DNA of 6,111 nt, from assembly GCA_016840245.1 (NCBI GenBank), contig JAEOST010000087.1, positions 1-6,111 on the forward strand, in the 5' to 3' direction. Under the pieces are notes generated by a model. That model was not told where the DNA came from, ran no database searches, and saw only the letters and a list, made by a program, of their open reading frames with translations. Made by a program: the position numbers and the translations under genes. Each line of letters starts with the position of its first letter. The first letter of the stretch is position 1. Shown here one piece after another: positions 1-6,111 of this stretch. The DNA is from Candidatus Thorarchaeota archaeon (GTDB taxonomy: Archaea; Asgardarchaeota; Thorarchaeia; Thorarchaeales; Thorarchaeaceae).

Positions 1-1094
1 GACCCATATCCCTTGAAGAGCCCAATGAACTGTTCGAGTCCCTTATCACCAGTTAGAAGGGCATCTGTATCATCCTCGGATCGACCGGGGGACATTCTAA
101 CAATTTCATCAACTACCATACTTAGTGAAGTTGCAGCGACAGGCAAGTCCCCAGTCGCTATAGCATCTGCAGCACCAATCATCAGTGAGGAGATTGAGAA
201 TCCAAGATCACCCAGTACATTGAGTTGAGTATCAAATTCAAGGCAAGTCTTCTCAATACGTAACTTATCCCCAACAGTATTCAGATTACCCTCTTCAACA
301 ACCGAATTGTGTTTGAACTCGTCTACCATCTTCTGAGAAGACATGAAAAGCAGAAGGCAAGCAATTCCACTAATGACAGCTGACCCAAAGCTCAGAACGA
401 CTGATCCCTCGCCTGCGAGAAGACCATAGACTCCAACCGAGGTTCCTAGAATACTGAGTGCCAATGCTAACATTGCATAAAGACCTCTCATGATTCCATG
501 GTCTAGCTTCTCCCACTTATCTCCGGAAATCTGTGACTCCAATTCAGGAACCCTTGATCTCAGATCACTCTGATATGCTAGTGTGAATCCATCCTTTCTC
601 ACTAAACGACTTGAGTCTGTAAGCCAAGAGAGGTCTCTTGAAGGACGGACCTTTTCACTTACTACATATACCGTCTTAGTGTCGTGGAGCATGGAACAGC
701 TCTTGCCTGAACTGCTACGAATCGAACGGATTGGCACTTTTCTCCTAGGAAGACCAACGTACCTCACATCCAATCGTTCTATGAGTCCCACATCACTCAG
801 AACCTTTTCCAGAGGCTGATTGATAATCTCAAGAATCGCAGCCTGCATGGCAATCACGCCCTTTCCAAATCGAGCAACATCCATGTCAAGGATGTATACA
901 ACATCAACATGTACACCCCTAGTTCTTCGAAGACCTTCGAGTCTTACTCCAACAATCAATCCATTAGGATACTGGTGAACACGATGACCTGCTGACTCTA
1001 ACGCTTGGATGAGTTCTATATGTGACTGATCGACCTTCTCCTTCTCGTTAGAATCCTCAATCGATTTCATCGATTCTGCTTCAACTGTCGTCAT
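1..1094 (-). CDS. Unrecognised two-helix membrane protein, partial (3' end beyond window)
   Basis: An uninterrupted minus-strand frame of 364 codons runs from ATG at 1094 off the left edge with no stop, so the C-terminus is missing. I do not recognise the family. Visible parts are: an acidic, polar N-terminal tail (about residues 1-25); a mixed alpha/beta domain (about 25-115) with strand-like stretches such as GLIVGVRLEG and HVDVVYILDMDV; a basic linker (PRRKVPIRSIR); a second soluble part to about 200; two hydrophobic helices at about 205-226 and 232-253 joined by a short acidic turn; then a soluble, helix-rich region to the edge. Charged residues flank both ends of the pair, which suggests a hairpin with both large parts in the cytoplasm. 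The start is chosen because GGAGGT lies 7 nt upstream and the gene overlaps the helicase gene by 14 nt. ATG at 1070 is a weaker alternative. The string SSSGKS near residue 140 is not a P-loop. Coding is secure; function is unknown. Same-operon position suggests partnership with the helicase and the membrane-anchored ATPase-fold protein. Confidence 0.85.
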   Translation of the reverse strand, partial: MTTVEAESMKSIEDSNEKEKVDQSHIELIQALESAGHRVHQYPNGLIVGVRLEGLRRTRGVHVDVVYILDMDVARFGKGVIAMQAAILEIINQPLEKVLSDVGLIERLDVRYVGLPRRKVPIRSIRSSSGKSCSMLHDTKTVYVVSEKVRPSRDLSWLTDSSRLVRKDGFTLAYQSDLRSRVPELESQISGDKWEKLDHGIMRGLYAMLALALSILGTSVGVYGLLAGEGSVVLSFGSAVISGIACLLLFMSSQKMVDEFKHNSVVEEGNLNTVGDKLRIEKTCLEFDTQLNVLGDLGFSISSLMIGAADAIATGDLPVAATSLSMVVDEIVRMSPGRSEDDTDALLTGDKGLEQFIGLFKGYG

Positions 1095-3291
1095 CTTCTA
1101 TACCTCCAACTTCATTTCTTTGTAAACGAGCATCAATACTGGAGAGCAAGTTTTGCGCTCTCTCAACAACAGATTCAAGATTACCCTCATTTGCCAGTAC
1201 GGCAATGGCGTATAGTAACCACATAGATGTATCAAGGTGACCAACAAGATCACCAAGATGCATTCCTGTAGCTTTTGCTATCTCACGAAATGGCATGTCT
1301 GTTGTAGCAACCATTGCAATCATCTGCTCAAATGAATCATCAAAACCAACTCCACTCTCTACAGATAACAGGTGCCTCAATAACCATAGGAGTTCAGTAC
1401 TCTCAGCAGCCAGAGGGAGCATTGCGAGAAGCTCTCGTGCAGTTGGAATACTGATGTAGAGTCTGTTAGTAAGTCGACCCAATCGAGTCGGTCTGTACTT
1501 GCCACTCTCACCACCCTCTATCAAATTCAATCTCTTCAGTGTACCAAGAGGACTAGACTCGCTTAGTGAAAGTGGAATTACATAATCAGCTAAAGTACTG
1601 TAATGATTAGCCGCATAGAATCCTAAAGCGACTAGATGTGGACAGAGTATCCCTCCGGAATCGATTGGCCGTTCGCAACTGCAGAGAGGGCCTTCAACAG
1701 ATCCATCTGTAGTCTGTCTTGCTGAGAACCGACATGTCTGATGTCCACCATCAAGACCGGACACAATACCTCCTAGAACCGATGGACTACTCTCACGTAT
1801 CTTTACAGTGGCTAGGACACCATCTCGAGCAGGACGGACTGTGTCAGCTAGCGCATGCATCTCTATTGCTGAAACTGCGGTTATTGCACCAAGATGCAGA
1901 GCCCTCATAGGCGCCTTGGTGTCGCGAATACTGCAGTGTACTAAATATGATTCTCCAAAAAGCTCTCCTTCAATCTCCTCAAGGGATGCTTCTTTCATGT
2001 CATCTAAGGCAACTAAGAGTTGCTCCGTCATCGATAGAGGATGGTTTAGCACACTTGATACTGAATCATATCGAGGAGTAAGTACTAATTTACCTGTACT
2101 CGAGTCTTCGGATTCAATGAAATATCTCCGTTTGATACGATCAGCTTCACCCCTGCTTCCAACTAGGATTATTCCGAATCCCTTCCGGTCACGACCTGGT
2201 CTTCCAGCACGTCCTAGCATCTGGTGGACTTGGTTCGTTGGTAAAATCTGTCTATAATCAAGAGGTGACCTTGCAGAAGCAAGAACAACTGTTCTTGCAG
2301 GTAAATCCATTCCGGAAGCAAGAGTAGTTGTTGCACATATCACTCGAATCATACCCTTGAGAAACATCCTCTCAACTAGCCGTCTTGCTCTTGCTCCTAG
2401 ACCAGCATGATGGTAAGCAATACCATCGTGTATCACGACCTTGAGTTCAGGTGGCAGACTAGTGTCCCAATGTTCTAGTGAATCCATCTCAAGGTCAATA
2501 GAGCCTCTCTCTTCAACTCTAAGCTGTCTTCCAACGTCCTTTGCCAGACGCGTAGCTTCAGCCTCTGCCTCTCGACGAGTTCTATGAAATACAATGACTT
2601 GGCCATTACTTTGAACTGTAGACATAACCAACTCTCTAACGGACTTGGTTCGGTCTTTTGCCGTGAAGACTTTGGAGATTAGTGGGACTGGACGCTCATC
2701 ACTCTCAATCAATTCGCATCCAAGCCACTCAGCAAGCTCGTATGGCATACCAACCGTTGCTGAAAGCGCAATAAGTTGCAGTTCAGGATTAGACCGTTTT
2801 AATCTGATTATCACACTCTCCAGTCTAGCTCCGCGACCTGCTCGGGAGATATTTTGAACCTCATCAATCACAACAGTCCCAATCTCCGATAGCCAGCTCA
2901 CTCTATGTCGTAGAAGGGAATCAGCACGCTCATATGTAGTGACCAGAATATCATACTCCTCAAGACTCGATCCATCGGTTTGATAATCACCAGTAGACAG
3001 ACCGATAGTGATTCTTAGATTTGAGTAGCGTTCTTTTAGTAGATTCACTACCTGATATGCAAGTGCTCTCAGAGGTACGAGATAGAGACCCCTCTCACCT
3101 GATGTAATAGCTCTTAGTAATGCCATCTCACCGACCAGCGTCTTACCAGACCCTGTGGGACTACATACCATTATACTGCGTCCAAGGAGAATTCCAGTTT
3201 CAATCGCGGTCACTTGAACTCCTCTTGGAGTCATACCCACATCTCTGAGTATCCGCTCTACATTGTCAGTTTGAGTGGATGTTGAACTCAT
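1081..3291 (-). CDS. Ski2/Hel308-like superfamily 2 helicase with inserted SWIM zinc finger
   Basis: A 736-residue ATP-dependent nucleic-acid helicase, probably cytosolic. Motor motifs are complete: Q-motif region with Q26; motif I SPTGSGKT (44-51); Ia VPLRALAYQ (72-80); II DEVQ (143-146); III SAT (177-179); IV around VIVFHRTRREAE (232-243); HHAGL (294-298); V ATTTLASGMDLPART (320-334); VI QMLGRAGRPGRD (357-368). HHAGL, SGMDLPAR and GRAGRPG are typical of the Ski2/Hel308 group. A winged-helix region starts near 410, is interrupted at about 450-580, and resumes with KYRPTRLGRLTNRLYI (598-613). The insert carries C537-x-C539-x10-C550-x-H552, a SWIM zinc ligand set, usually a DNA- or protein-binding module. 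The part from 615 to about 720, with GDL then MWLLYAIAVL, resembles the Hel308 ratchet domain. The terminal helix-hairpin-helix domain of Hel308 appears to be absent. The ATG overlaps the previous stop as ATGA and has a strong ribosome site 6 nt upstream. Probably a DNA helicase; RNA as substrate is not excluded. It is likely the ATP-driven engine of this operon, since the neighbouring ATPase fold looks inactive. Confidence 0.93.
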   Translation of the reverse strand: MSSTSTQTDNVERILRDVGMTPRGVQVTAIETGILLGRSIMVCSPTGSGKTLVGEMALLRAITSGERGLYLVPLRALAYQVVNLLKERYSNLRITIGLSTGDYQTDGSSLEEYDILVTTYERADSLLRHRVSWLSEIGTVVIDEVQNISRAGRGARLESVIIRLKRSNPELQLIALSATVGMPYELAEWLGCELIESDERPVPLISKVFTAKDRTKSVRELVMSTVQSNGQVIVFHRTRREAEAEATRLAKDVGRQLRVEERGSIDLEMDSLEHWDTSLPPELKVVIHDGIAYHHAGLGARARRLVERMFLKGMIRVICATTTLASGMDLPARTVVLASARSPLDYRQILPTNQVHQMLGRAGRPGRDRKGFGIILVGSRGEADRIKRRYFIESEDSSTGKLVLTPRYDSVSSVLNHPLSMTEQLLVALDDMKEASLEEIEGELFGESYLVHCSIRDTKAPMRALHLGAITAVSAIEMHALADTVRPARDGVLATVKIRESSPSVLGGIVSGLDGGHQTCRFSARQTTDGSVEGPLCSCERPIDSGGILCPHLVALGFYAANHYSTLADYVIPLSLSESSPLGTLKRLNLIEGGESGKYRPTRLGRLTNRLYISIPTARELLAMLPLAAESTELLWLLRHLLSVESGVGFDDSFEQMIAMVATTDMPFREIAKATGMHLGDLVGHLDTSMWLLYAIAVLANEGNLESVVERAQNLLSSIDARLQRNEVGGIEDDDS
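1102..1107 (-). promoter_or_regulatory. Shine-Dalgarno site of the two-helix membrane protein gene
   Basis: GGAGGT on the minus strand, 7 nt before the ATG at 1094. It lies inside the helicase gene, where it is read as Gly-Gly in the C-terminal tail VGGIEDDDS. It decides the start of the downstream gene and suggests coupled translation across the 14-nt overlap. Confidence 0.8.
1636..1683 (-). other. SWIM zinc finger of the helicase (CxCx10CxH)
   Basis: Codons 537-552 of the helicase encode Cys-Ser-Cys, ten residues, then Cys-Pro-His, matching the SWIM pattern CxCxnCxH. Strand-like sequence precedes it and the helical LVALGFYAANHY follows, as is usual in SWIM domains. It lies between two pieces of what would be the winged-helix domain in Hel308. 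Zinc binding and a role in target recognition are inferred from the family. Confidence 0.85.
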
Positions 3292-5627
3292 GATGAGCCC
3301 TCCTCAACATCGTATTGACGAATCGACATATCACCCTTCATCGTAATCCTATAATTAGTATAAGATACGCCGCTATGGGATTCGTGGCCTTTCAGTATCA
3401 TACTTGCTTGTTCTAAACGAAAGAGCACAGCCTCAACATCGACCTCATTAGTTCCACTACTCCGGAGAAATCTGCGAACTGCTTCCTCAGTAAGAGGCTC
3501 GTATCTCTTTAGAAGACGAAGTATTCTGAGTGCAGCGTCTCGATCACGACCACCAACAGTATCAATGAGACTTCGCTGTGTCTCATCAATTTGAATGGAC
3601 ACCTCTTGTTCTAAAACAGTATCGAGTCTACTCCTTCGCTCCTCATCTGAAACCTCACTAAGATTAGGTGCATCATCCAAACGAATTGGTTGACAGGTCT
3701 CAGAACCATCATGTACAAGTAAGGCCATGTTCGACTCCATTACTCTCAAGAAGGAAGACTCACGAGATGAATGTCGAGCCTTTGTATGCATACCTCCCCC
3801 AATAACAGAGAGTCCAAGAAGGTCTGATGCTACTGCGATATCAGCTGAGTCCCTTAATCTTAATGCAATGCAAGAAGAGAGTGAGCCAAGTACTCCTCGA
3901 CCCATATCAGATGGGTGTTCAAGACTGACAATCAAAGGTCCCCGTTGTTTGAGGCGTTTGACCATCTGCTCGGTCCAAGTATGTCTCTTACTATATCTTG
4001 AGTCATGAACTCGTAGATTAGGAACGCCATCTAGCATCACTACGAGATCATTGTCTTTGGACAACCCTGTGAGTTTTGAGCAGATGATATCCCAAGCGAA
4101 TAAATCGAGTGGACTTGAACCAGTGGACAACACTAGGATTGAGAGTGGCACCTCGGTTAAGTTGGATAATTCCATGGTCTGTGTTCCATAGAAGGACCTT
4201 GCTCCAGTTCCTTGATACAAGATACGTATTGCATCCATTCCTAGTTGTGATTTCTTAGACGGTAATGCGGGTTCAGTTGTTGCAGACTCGTCTGACATCA
4301 CTTCATCAGCACCAGTGAATCGCACGTCTGCCACAGTAGTGTTACCAAGTGCAACCGTCTTATTCAGAGCCACCTCTAATTCTGCTGCAGCTCTGAGATC
4401 AGACCCAGCCAGAACCTCTAATGCAGTCATTAGGTGTGAGACATATTCGGTTCTTGTTACTCCCTCAGAGTCCATGGGATTCAGTACAAAATCCTGACCC
4501 AGGATGAACCCTAAGCCATCTAGAGATAGCGAGGCAAGTCCAAGCGAATCACGGTTCTCGCTAATCACAAGCACACGTTTTCCAGCCTGTATCAACTGGT
4601 CCACAGTAAGAGCGAGTACATGTTGTCTTCCACCATTTGGGCCACCGCATAAGAGCAACCCACTTTCTAGATCCGCGTGAGATATTCCTGCCAAGGGGCC
4701 AGTATCAAGGGTTTCCGGGTTTATTGTGACTCCTAATCGATAATCGTCTGGGCGAGATCTGATTGGAGCGATGAACTCTCCAGGTACATTACTTCCTACC
4801 TCAGATGCTAGCTCACTACTGAGCTGAACCAACCATTGAGATAACTCGACACCAGTTGCATAAAATCGATTGGCATCACACCACGGGTTCTGTGTTGTTA
4901 AATGATCAGCAAGGTCATCCTCACTAAGAGTCTTCCATCCAGGGTCAGGAAGTGCCCCCTTGATAGATGAACGAATAGTAGCTAAAGCGCGAGAGTCATT
5001 TGAATGACCGATTATTGAAACTCCAGTTGCCCACAGGCCACCTCTTCGTGTGAAGTACGTATCCAGACGATCAGACGAGATTGCACTCAAATACGAGCTT
5101 GAGTGATCTGAGAGAACATCACCCTCGAGAATAGAATTGTTCTCCACCGATGACATACGCATCATCAGTGTGAATCCCACAGAAGTTGGCAAAGCACGAA
5201 TTAATCTACCTAGGTCTCCTGAAAGCGTAGAACGACATGACCTCAGATTGAATCCAGCAGAGAACCGAGTACCTCCCACTCCTTTAGACTGAACTGAATC
5301 ATCAGATGTATTGAACACAATGTCGCGTTCAGGGATTATTGTCAAACCCATTTCATCAATGGTTCGATTCTCACGACCCTCACGGATTCTGTAGGAAATG
5401 ATCGAGAGTGAAAGTCCTAATGCACAGACAAGAGTCACCATCCATGGGGCAGTAAGCACAGCAATTATTGAAACAATCACGATTGCAACTACAGGTGTCA
5501 GAGACGGTCGGACAGTCCGATCACTCCAACGTATCTCAGTGTCAGTTACCTCCGTCATTCCTGCTTGAGCAAATTGCTTCATTGGATCTTGTGGCGGCTC
5601 GCTACCCATTACATGACCCTTAGCCAC
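3288..5627 (-). CDS. Membrane-anchored HerA/VirB4-like ATPase-fold protein, probable pseudo-ATPase
   Basis: A 779-residue protein read from GTG at 5627. This start is chosen because AAGGAGGTG lies 6 nt upstream and the overlap with the previous gene is only 8 nt. GTG at 5702 (804 residues) would overlap by 83 nt, and ATG at 5609 has poorer spacing. Domains: a short soluble N-terminus; a two-helix membrane hairpin (about 44-62 and 63-79) followed by a basic RIREGRENR, so the bulk is probably cytoplasmic; an alpha/beta region (about 90-270) whose layout recalls the N-terminal part of VirB4-type proteins; a P-loop ATPase fold of the HerA/VirB4/FtsK class (about 300-640); and a C-terminal winged-helix-like region (about 695-770). 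The ATPase fold is recognisable from GLLLCGGPNGGRQH, KRVLVISENRD, DFVLNPMD, VVMLDG and LEHPSDMGRG in the correct order and spacing. Key residues are replaced: Walker A reads GGPNGGRQ (Lys to Arg, Ser/Thr to Gln), the Walker B Asp is followed by Gly instead of Glu, and the usual sensor Gln before xPSD is Glu. It may act as a structural or DNA-binding partner rather than a pump. The frame is intact, so this is not decay of the gene. Confidence 0.82.
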   Translation of the reverse strand: MAKGHVMGSEPPQDPMKQFAQAGMTEVTDTEIRWSDRTVRPSLTPVVAIVIVSIIAVLTAPWMVTLVCALGLSLSIISYRIREGRENRTIDEMGLTIIPERDIVFNTSDDSVQSKGVGGTRFSAGFNLRSCRSTLSGDLGRLIRALPTSVGFTLMMRMSSVENNSILEGDVLSDHSSSYLSAISSDRLDTYFTRRGGLWATGVSIIGHSNDSRALATIRSSIKGALPDPGWKTLSEDDLADHLTTQNPWCDANRFYATGVELSQWLVQLSSELASEVGSNVPGEFIAPIRSRPDDYRLGVTINPETLDTGPLAGISHADLESGLLLCGGPNGGRQHVLALTVDQLIQAGKRVLVISENRDSLGLASLSLDGLGFILGQDFVLNPMDSEGVTRTEYVSHLMTALEVLAGSDLRAAAELEVALNKTVALGNTTVADVRFTGADEVMSDESATTEPALPSKKSQLGMDAIRILYQGTGARSFYGTQTMELSNLTEVPLSILVLSTGSSPLDLFAWDIICSKLTGLSKDNDLVVMLDGVPNLRVHDSRYSKRHTWTEQMVKRLKQRGPLIVSLEHPSDMGRGVLGSLSSCIALRLRDSADIAVASDLLGLSVIGGGMHTKARHSSRESSFLRVMESNMALLVHDGSETCQPIRLDDAPNLSEVSDEERRSRLDTVLEQEVSIQIDETQRSLIDTVGGRDRDAALRILRLLKRYEPLTEEAVRRFLRSSGTNEVDVEAVLFRLEQASMILKGHESHSGVSYTNYRITMKGDMSIRQYDVEEGSS
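3298..3305 (-). promoter_or_regulatory. Shine-Dalgarno site of the helicase gene
   Basis: GAGGAGGG on the minus strand, 6 nt before the ATG at 3291. It is embedded in the last codons of the ATPase-fold gene (tail VEEGSS). Together with the ATGA stop/start overlap it supports stop-restart translational coupling of the two genes. Confidence 0.8.
4026..4031 (-). other. Walker B site lacking the catalytic glutamate
   Basis: Codons 533-534 read Asp-Gly after the hydrophobic strand DLVVML. In HerA/VirB4 proteins this position is normally Asp-Glu, with the Glu activating water for ATP hydrolysis. The Asp is kept and the Glu is lost. Confidence 0.75.
4623..4646 (-). other. Degenerate Walker A site of the ATPase-fold protein
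   Basis: Codons 328-335 encode GGPNGGRQ at the position of the P-loop GxxxxGK(S/T). The glycines remain, but the catalytic Lys is Arg and the Mg-coordinating Ser/Thr is Gln. The flanking hydrophobic strand (GLLLC) and following helix (ALTVDQLIQAGKRVLVI) fit the HerA/VirB4 fold. Confidence 0.8.
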
Positions 5628-5898
5628 TTTGCCCACCTCCTTGCCTGAGCAATACATCCATGACTCTCTCAATTCTACGTCTATGAATTGTAGATCCACC
5701 ACTCACAACAAGCGCCTGATTGCCAAGCATGACAAGGTCAGGCATACCACTGACAGTTGGACAGCCATTCACAATCTTGAGAGGTTTCTTTGTCTGAACC
5801 TCCCAGATGTATCCGTGGCCTCTCCCTAAGTGTTCAATAAGTAAATCTGATGAGAGACCTATTGGTATCTGTAGTATCATTACATCAAGCAGTTGCAA
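5620..5898 (-). CDS. Small unrecognised protein, 92 residues
   Basis: A short soluble-looking protein that I do not recognise. The start is taken as TTG at 5898 because GGAGGTG lies 9 nt upstream, giving a 14-nt overlap with the preceding gene. ATG at 5880 would give 86 residues (MILQIPIGL...) with a 4-nt gap but no well-spaced ribosome site. The sequence suggests an N-terminal strand and helix (ILQIPIGLSSDLLIEHL), several beta strands through the middle (GYIWEV, PLKIV, DLVMLGNQALVVSGG), a basic patch and helix HRRRIERVMDVLLRQ (about residues 72-86), and a glycine-rich tail GGGQSG. There is a single Cys and no metal-binding set or membrane helix. It resembles a small adaptor or subunit more than an enzyme, but that is only an impression. 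Placement directly before, and overlapping, the ATPase-fold gene supports a real coding sequence and a possible partner role. Confidence 0.75.
   Translation of the reverse strand: MQLLDVMILQIPIGLSSDLLIEHLGRGHGYIWEVQTKKPLKIVNGCPTVSGMPDLVMLGNQALVVSGGSTIHRRRIERVMDVLLRQGGGQSG
5634..5642 (-). promoter_or_regulatory. Strong Shine-Dalgarno site fixing the GTG start of the ATPase-fold gene
   Basis: AAGGAGGTG on the minus strand matches the anti-Shine-Dalgarno end of 16S rRNA over nine bases and lies 6 nt before GTG at 5627. It sits in the last codons of the small upstream gene (tail RQGGGQSG). It is the reason for preferring 5627 over the longer GTG reading from 5702. Confidence 0.85.
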
Positions 5899-6111
5899 TC
5901 GATTCTACACCTCCAGAATTGACCATCAACATGTCATCCAATGTGGCAGTCTTAATCGGCATGTGAGGATAGGCTGATCTCATCGCACCTTCAAGGATCA
6001 GAGTGTCCTCGGTCAGTTGTTCACGGAGTCCATCTGCCCTTGAGATCCCATTGAAGAGTCTTAGACCGCGTCGCATTACCTGCATCCCAATAAGAGTGGA
6101 CCCACGACCTA
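5885..6111 (-). CDS. Unrecognised protein, C-terminal 74 residues only
   Basis: The minus-strand frame is open from the right edge (first full codon at 6109) to TGA at 5887-5885, so only the C-terminus is present. It begins GRGSTLIGMQVMRRG and ends VNSGGVESIATA. The ATG at 6085 lies inside this open frame and has no ribosome site just before it, so the gene probably starts outside the window. The visible part looks soluble: a basic segment (MRRGLRLF), an amphipathic helical stretch (RADGLREQLTEDTLILEGAM), and a tail whose GGAGGT codons serve as the ribosome site of the next gene. I see no motif that identifies a family. Coding is supported by the open frame, the shared strand and the overlap with the downstream gene. 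Confidence 0.75.
   Translation of the reverse strand, partial: GRGSTLIGMQVMRRGLRLFNGISRADGLREQLTEDTLILEGAMRSAYPHMPIKTATLDDMLMVNSGGVESIATA
5908..5914 (-). promoter_or_regulatory. Shine-Dalgarno site of the small protein gene
   Basis: GGAGGTG on the minus strand, 9 nt before TTG at 5898. It is read as Gly-Gly-Val in the C-terminal tail of the upstream gene. The surrounding GGAGGTGTAGAA closely resembles GGAGGTATAGAA at the junction near 1102, where the overlap is also 14 nt. This supports the TTG start over ATG at 5880. Confidence 0.65.

Noticed and set aside
660..700. SSSGKS in the two-helix membrane protein as a possible P-loop
   Set aside because: It lacks the GxxxxGK(S/T) spacing and a preceding hydrophobic strand, and no Walker B partner is visible.
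583..819. Plus-strand open frame of 78 codons near the left edge
   Set aside because: The minus strand here is an unbroken frame with membrane helices and a good start site, so this is its shadow. The same holds for the plus-strand frame at 13-228.
1808..2257. Plus-strand open frame of 149 codons opposite the helicase gene
   Set aside because: It lies wholly antisense to a helicase with complete motifs, has a Ser-rich composition typical of a shadow frame, and has no recognisable domain or ribosome site.
3727..4008. Plus-strand open frame of 93 codons opposite the ATPase-fold gene
   Set aside because: Fully antisense to a well-supported coding frame, with low-complexity composition and no family signal.
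3288..5627. Calling the ATPase-fold gene a pseudogene
   Set aside because: The frame is intact over 779 codons with no frameshift or stop, a strong ribosome site and close coupling to its neighbours. The substitutions point to altered function, not decay.
5628..5702. N-terminal extension of the ATPase-fold protein from GTG at 5702
   Set aside because: It would overlap the small gene by 83 nt, and a near-perfect ribosome site with ideal spacing marks GTG at 5627 instead.
1..6111. CRISPR array, tRNA, insertion sequence ends or long repeats
   Set aside because: Reading through the window showed no regularly spaced repeats, no clover-leaf candidate and no terminal inverted repeats. Coding sequence covers the whole window without gaps.

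Overview
The window reads as one stretch of a tightly packed, single-strand operon, probably from an archaeon. All five genes lie on the minus strand, so the biological order runs from high to low coordinates. The operon enters at the right edge and leaves at the left edge. Archaeal origin is inferred mainly from the helicase, which has the layout of the archaeal Hel308/Ski2 group, and from its pairing with a HerA/VirB4-type ATPase fold. GC content sampled by eye is in the mid-40s. I cannot place the lineage more precisely from this sequence.

In transcription order: (1) the last 74 codons of an unrecognised gene (5885-6111, 5' end outside the window); (2) a small unrecognised protein of 92 residues (5620-5898); (3) a 779-residue membrane-anchored protein with a HerA/VirB4/FtsK-like ATPase fold whose Walker A, Walker B and sensor positions are all substituted (3288-5627); (4) a 736-residue Ski2/Hel308-like helicase with intact motor motifs and a SWIM zinc finger placed inside the winged-helix region (1081-3291); (5) an unrecognised protein with a two-helix membrane hairpin, 364 codons visible, 3' end outside the window (1-1094).

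Every junction overlaps (14, 8, 4 and 14 nt in transcription order), and each downstream start has a purine-rich Shine-Dalgarno sequence inside the last codons of the gene before it. In three of the four cases the GGAGGT core is read as Gly-Gly in the upstream C-terminal tail. This points to translational coupling and to a conserved protein set made in fixed proportions. There is no intergenic gap, promoter or terminator in the window, and no RNA gene, insertion sequence, CRISPR array or repeat was seen.

The working picture, which is inference, is a nucleic-acid-handling system at the membrane. Two hairpin-anchored proteins, one of them a probable pseudo-ATPase of the DNA-pump fold, are co-made with an active-looking Zn-finger helicase that would supply the ATP-driven strand separation. 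The cellular role (DNA uptake or transfer, chromosome handling at the membrane, repair or defence) cannot be decided from the sequence alone.
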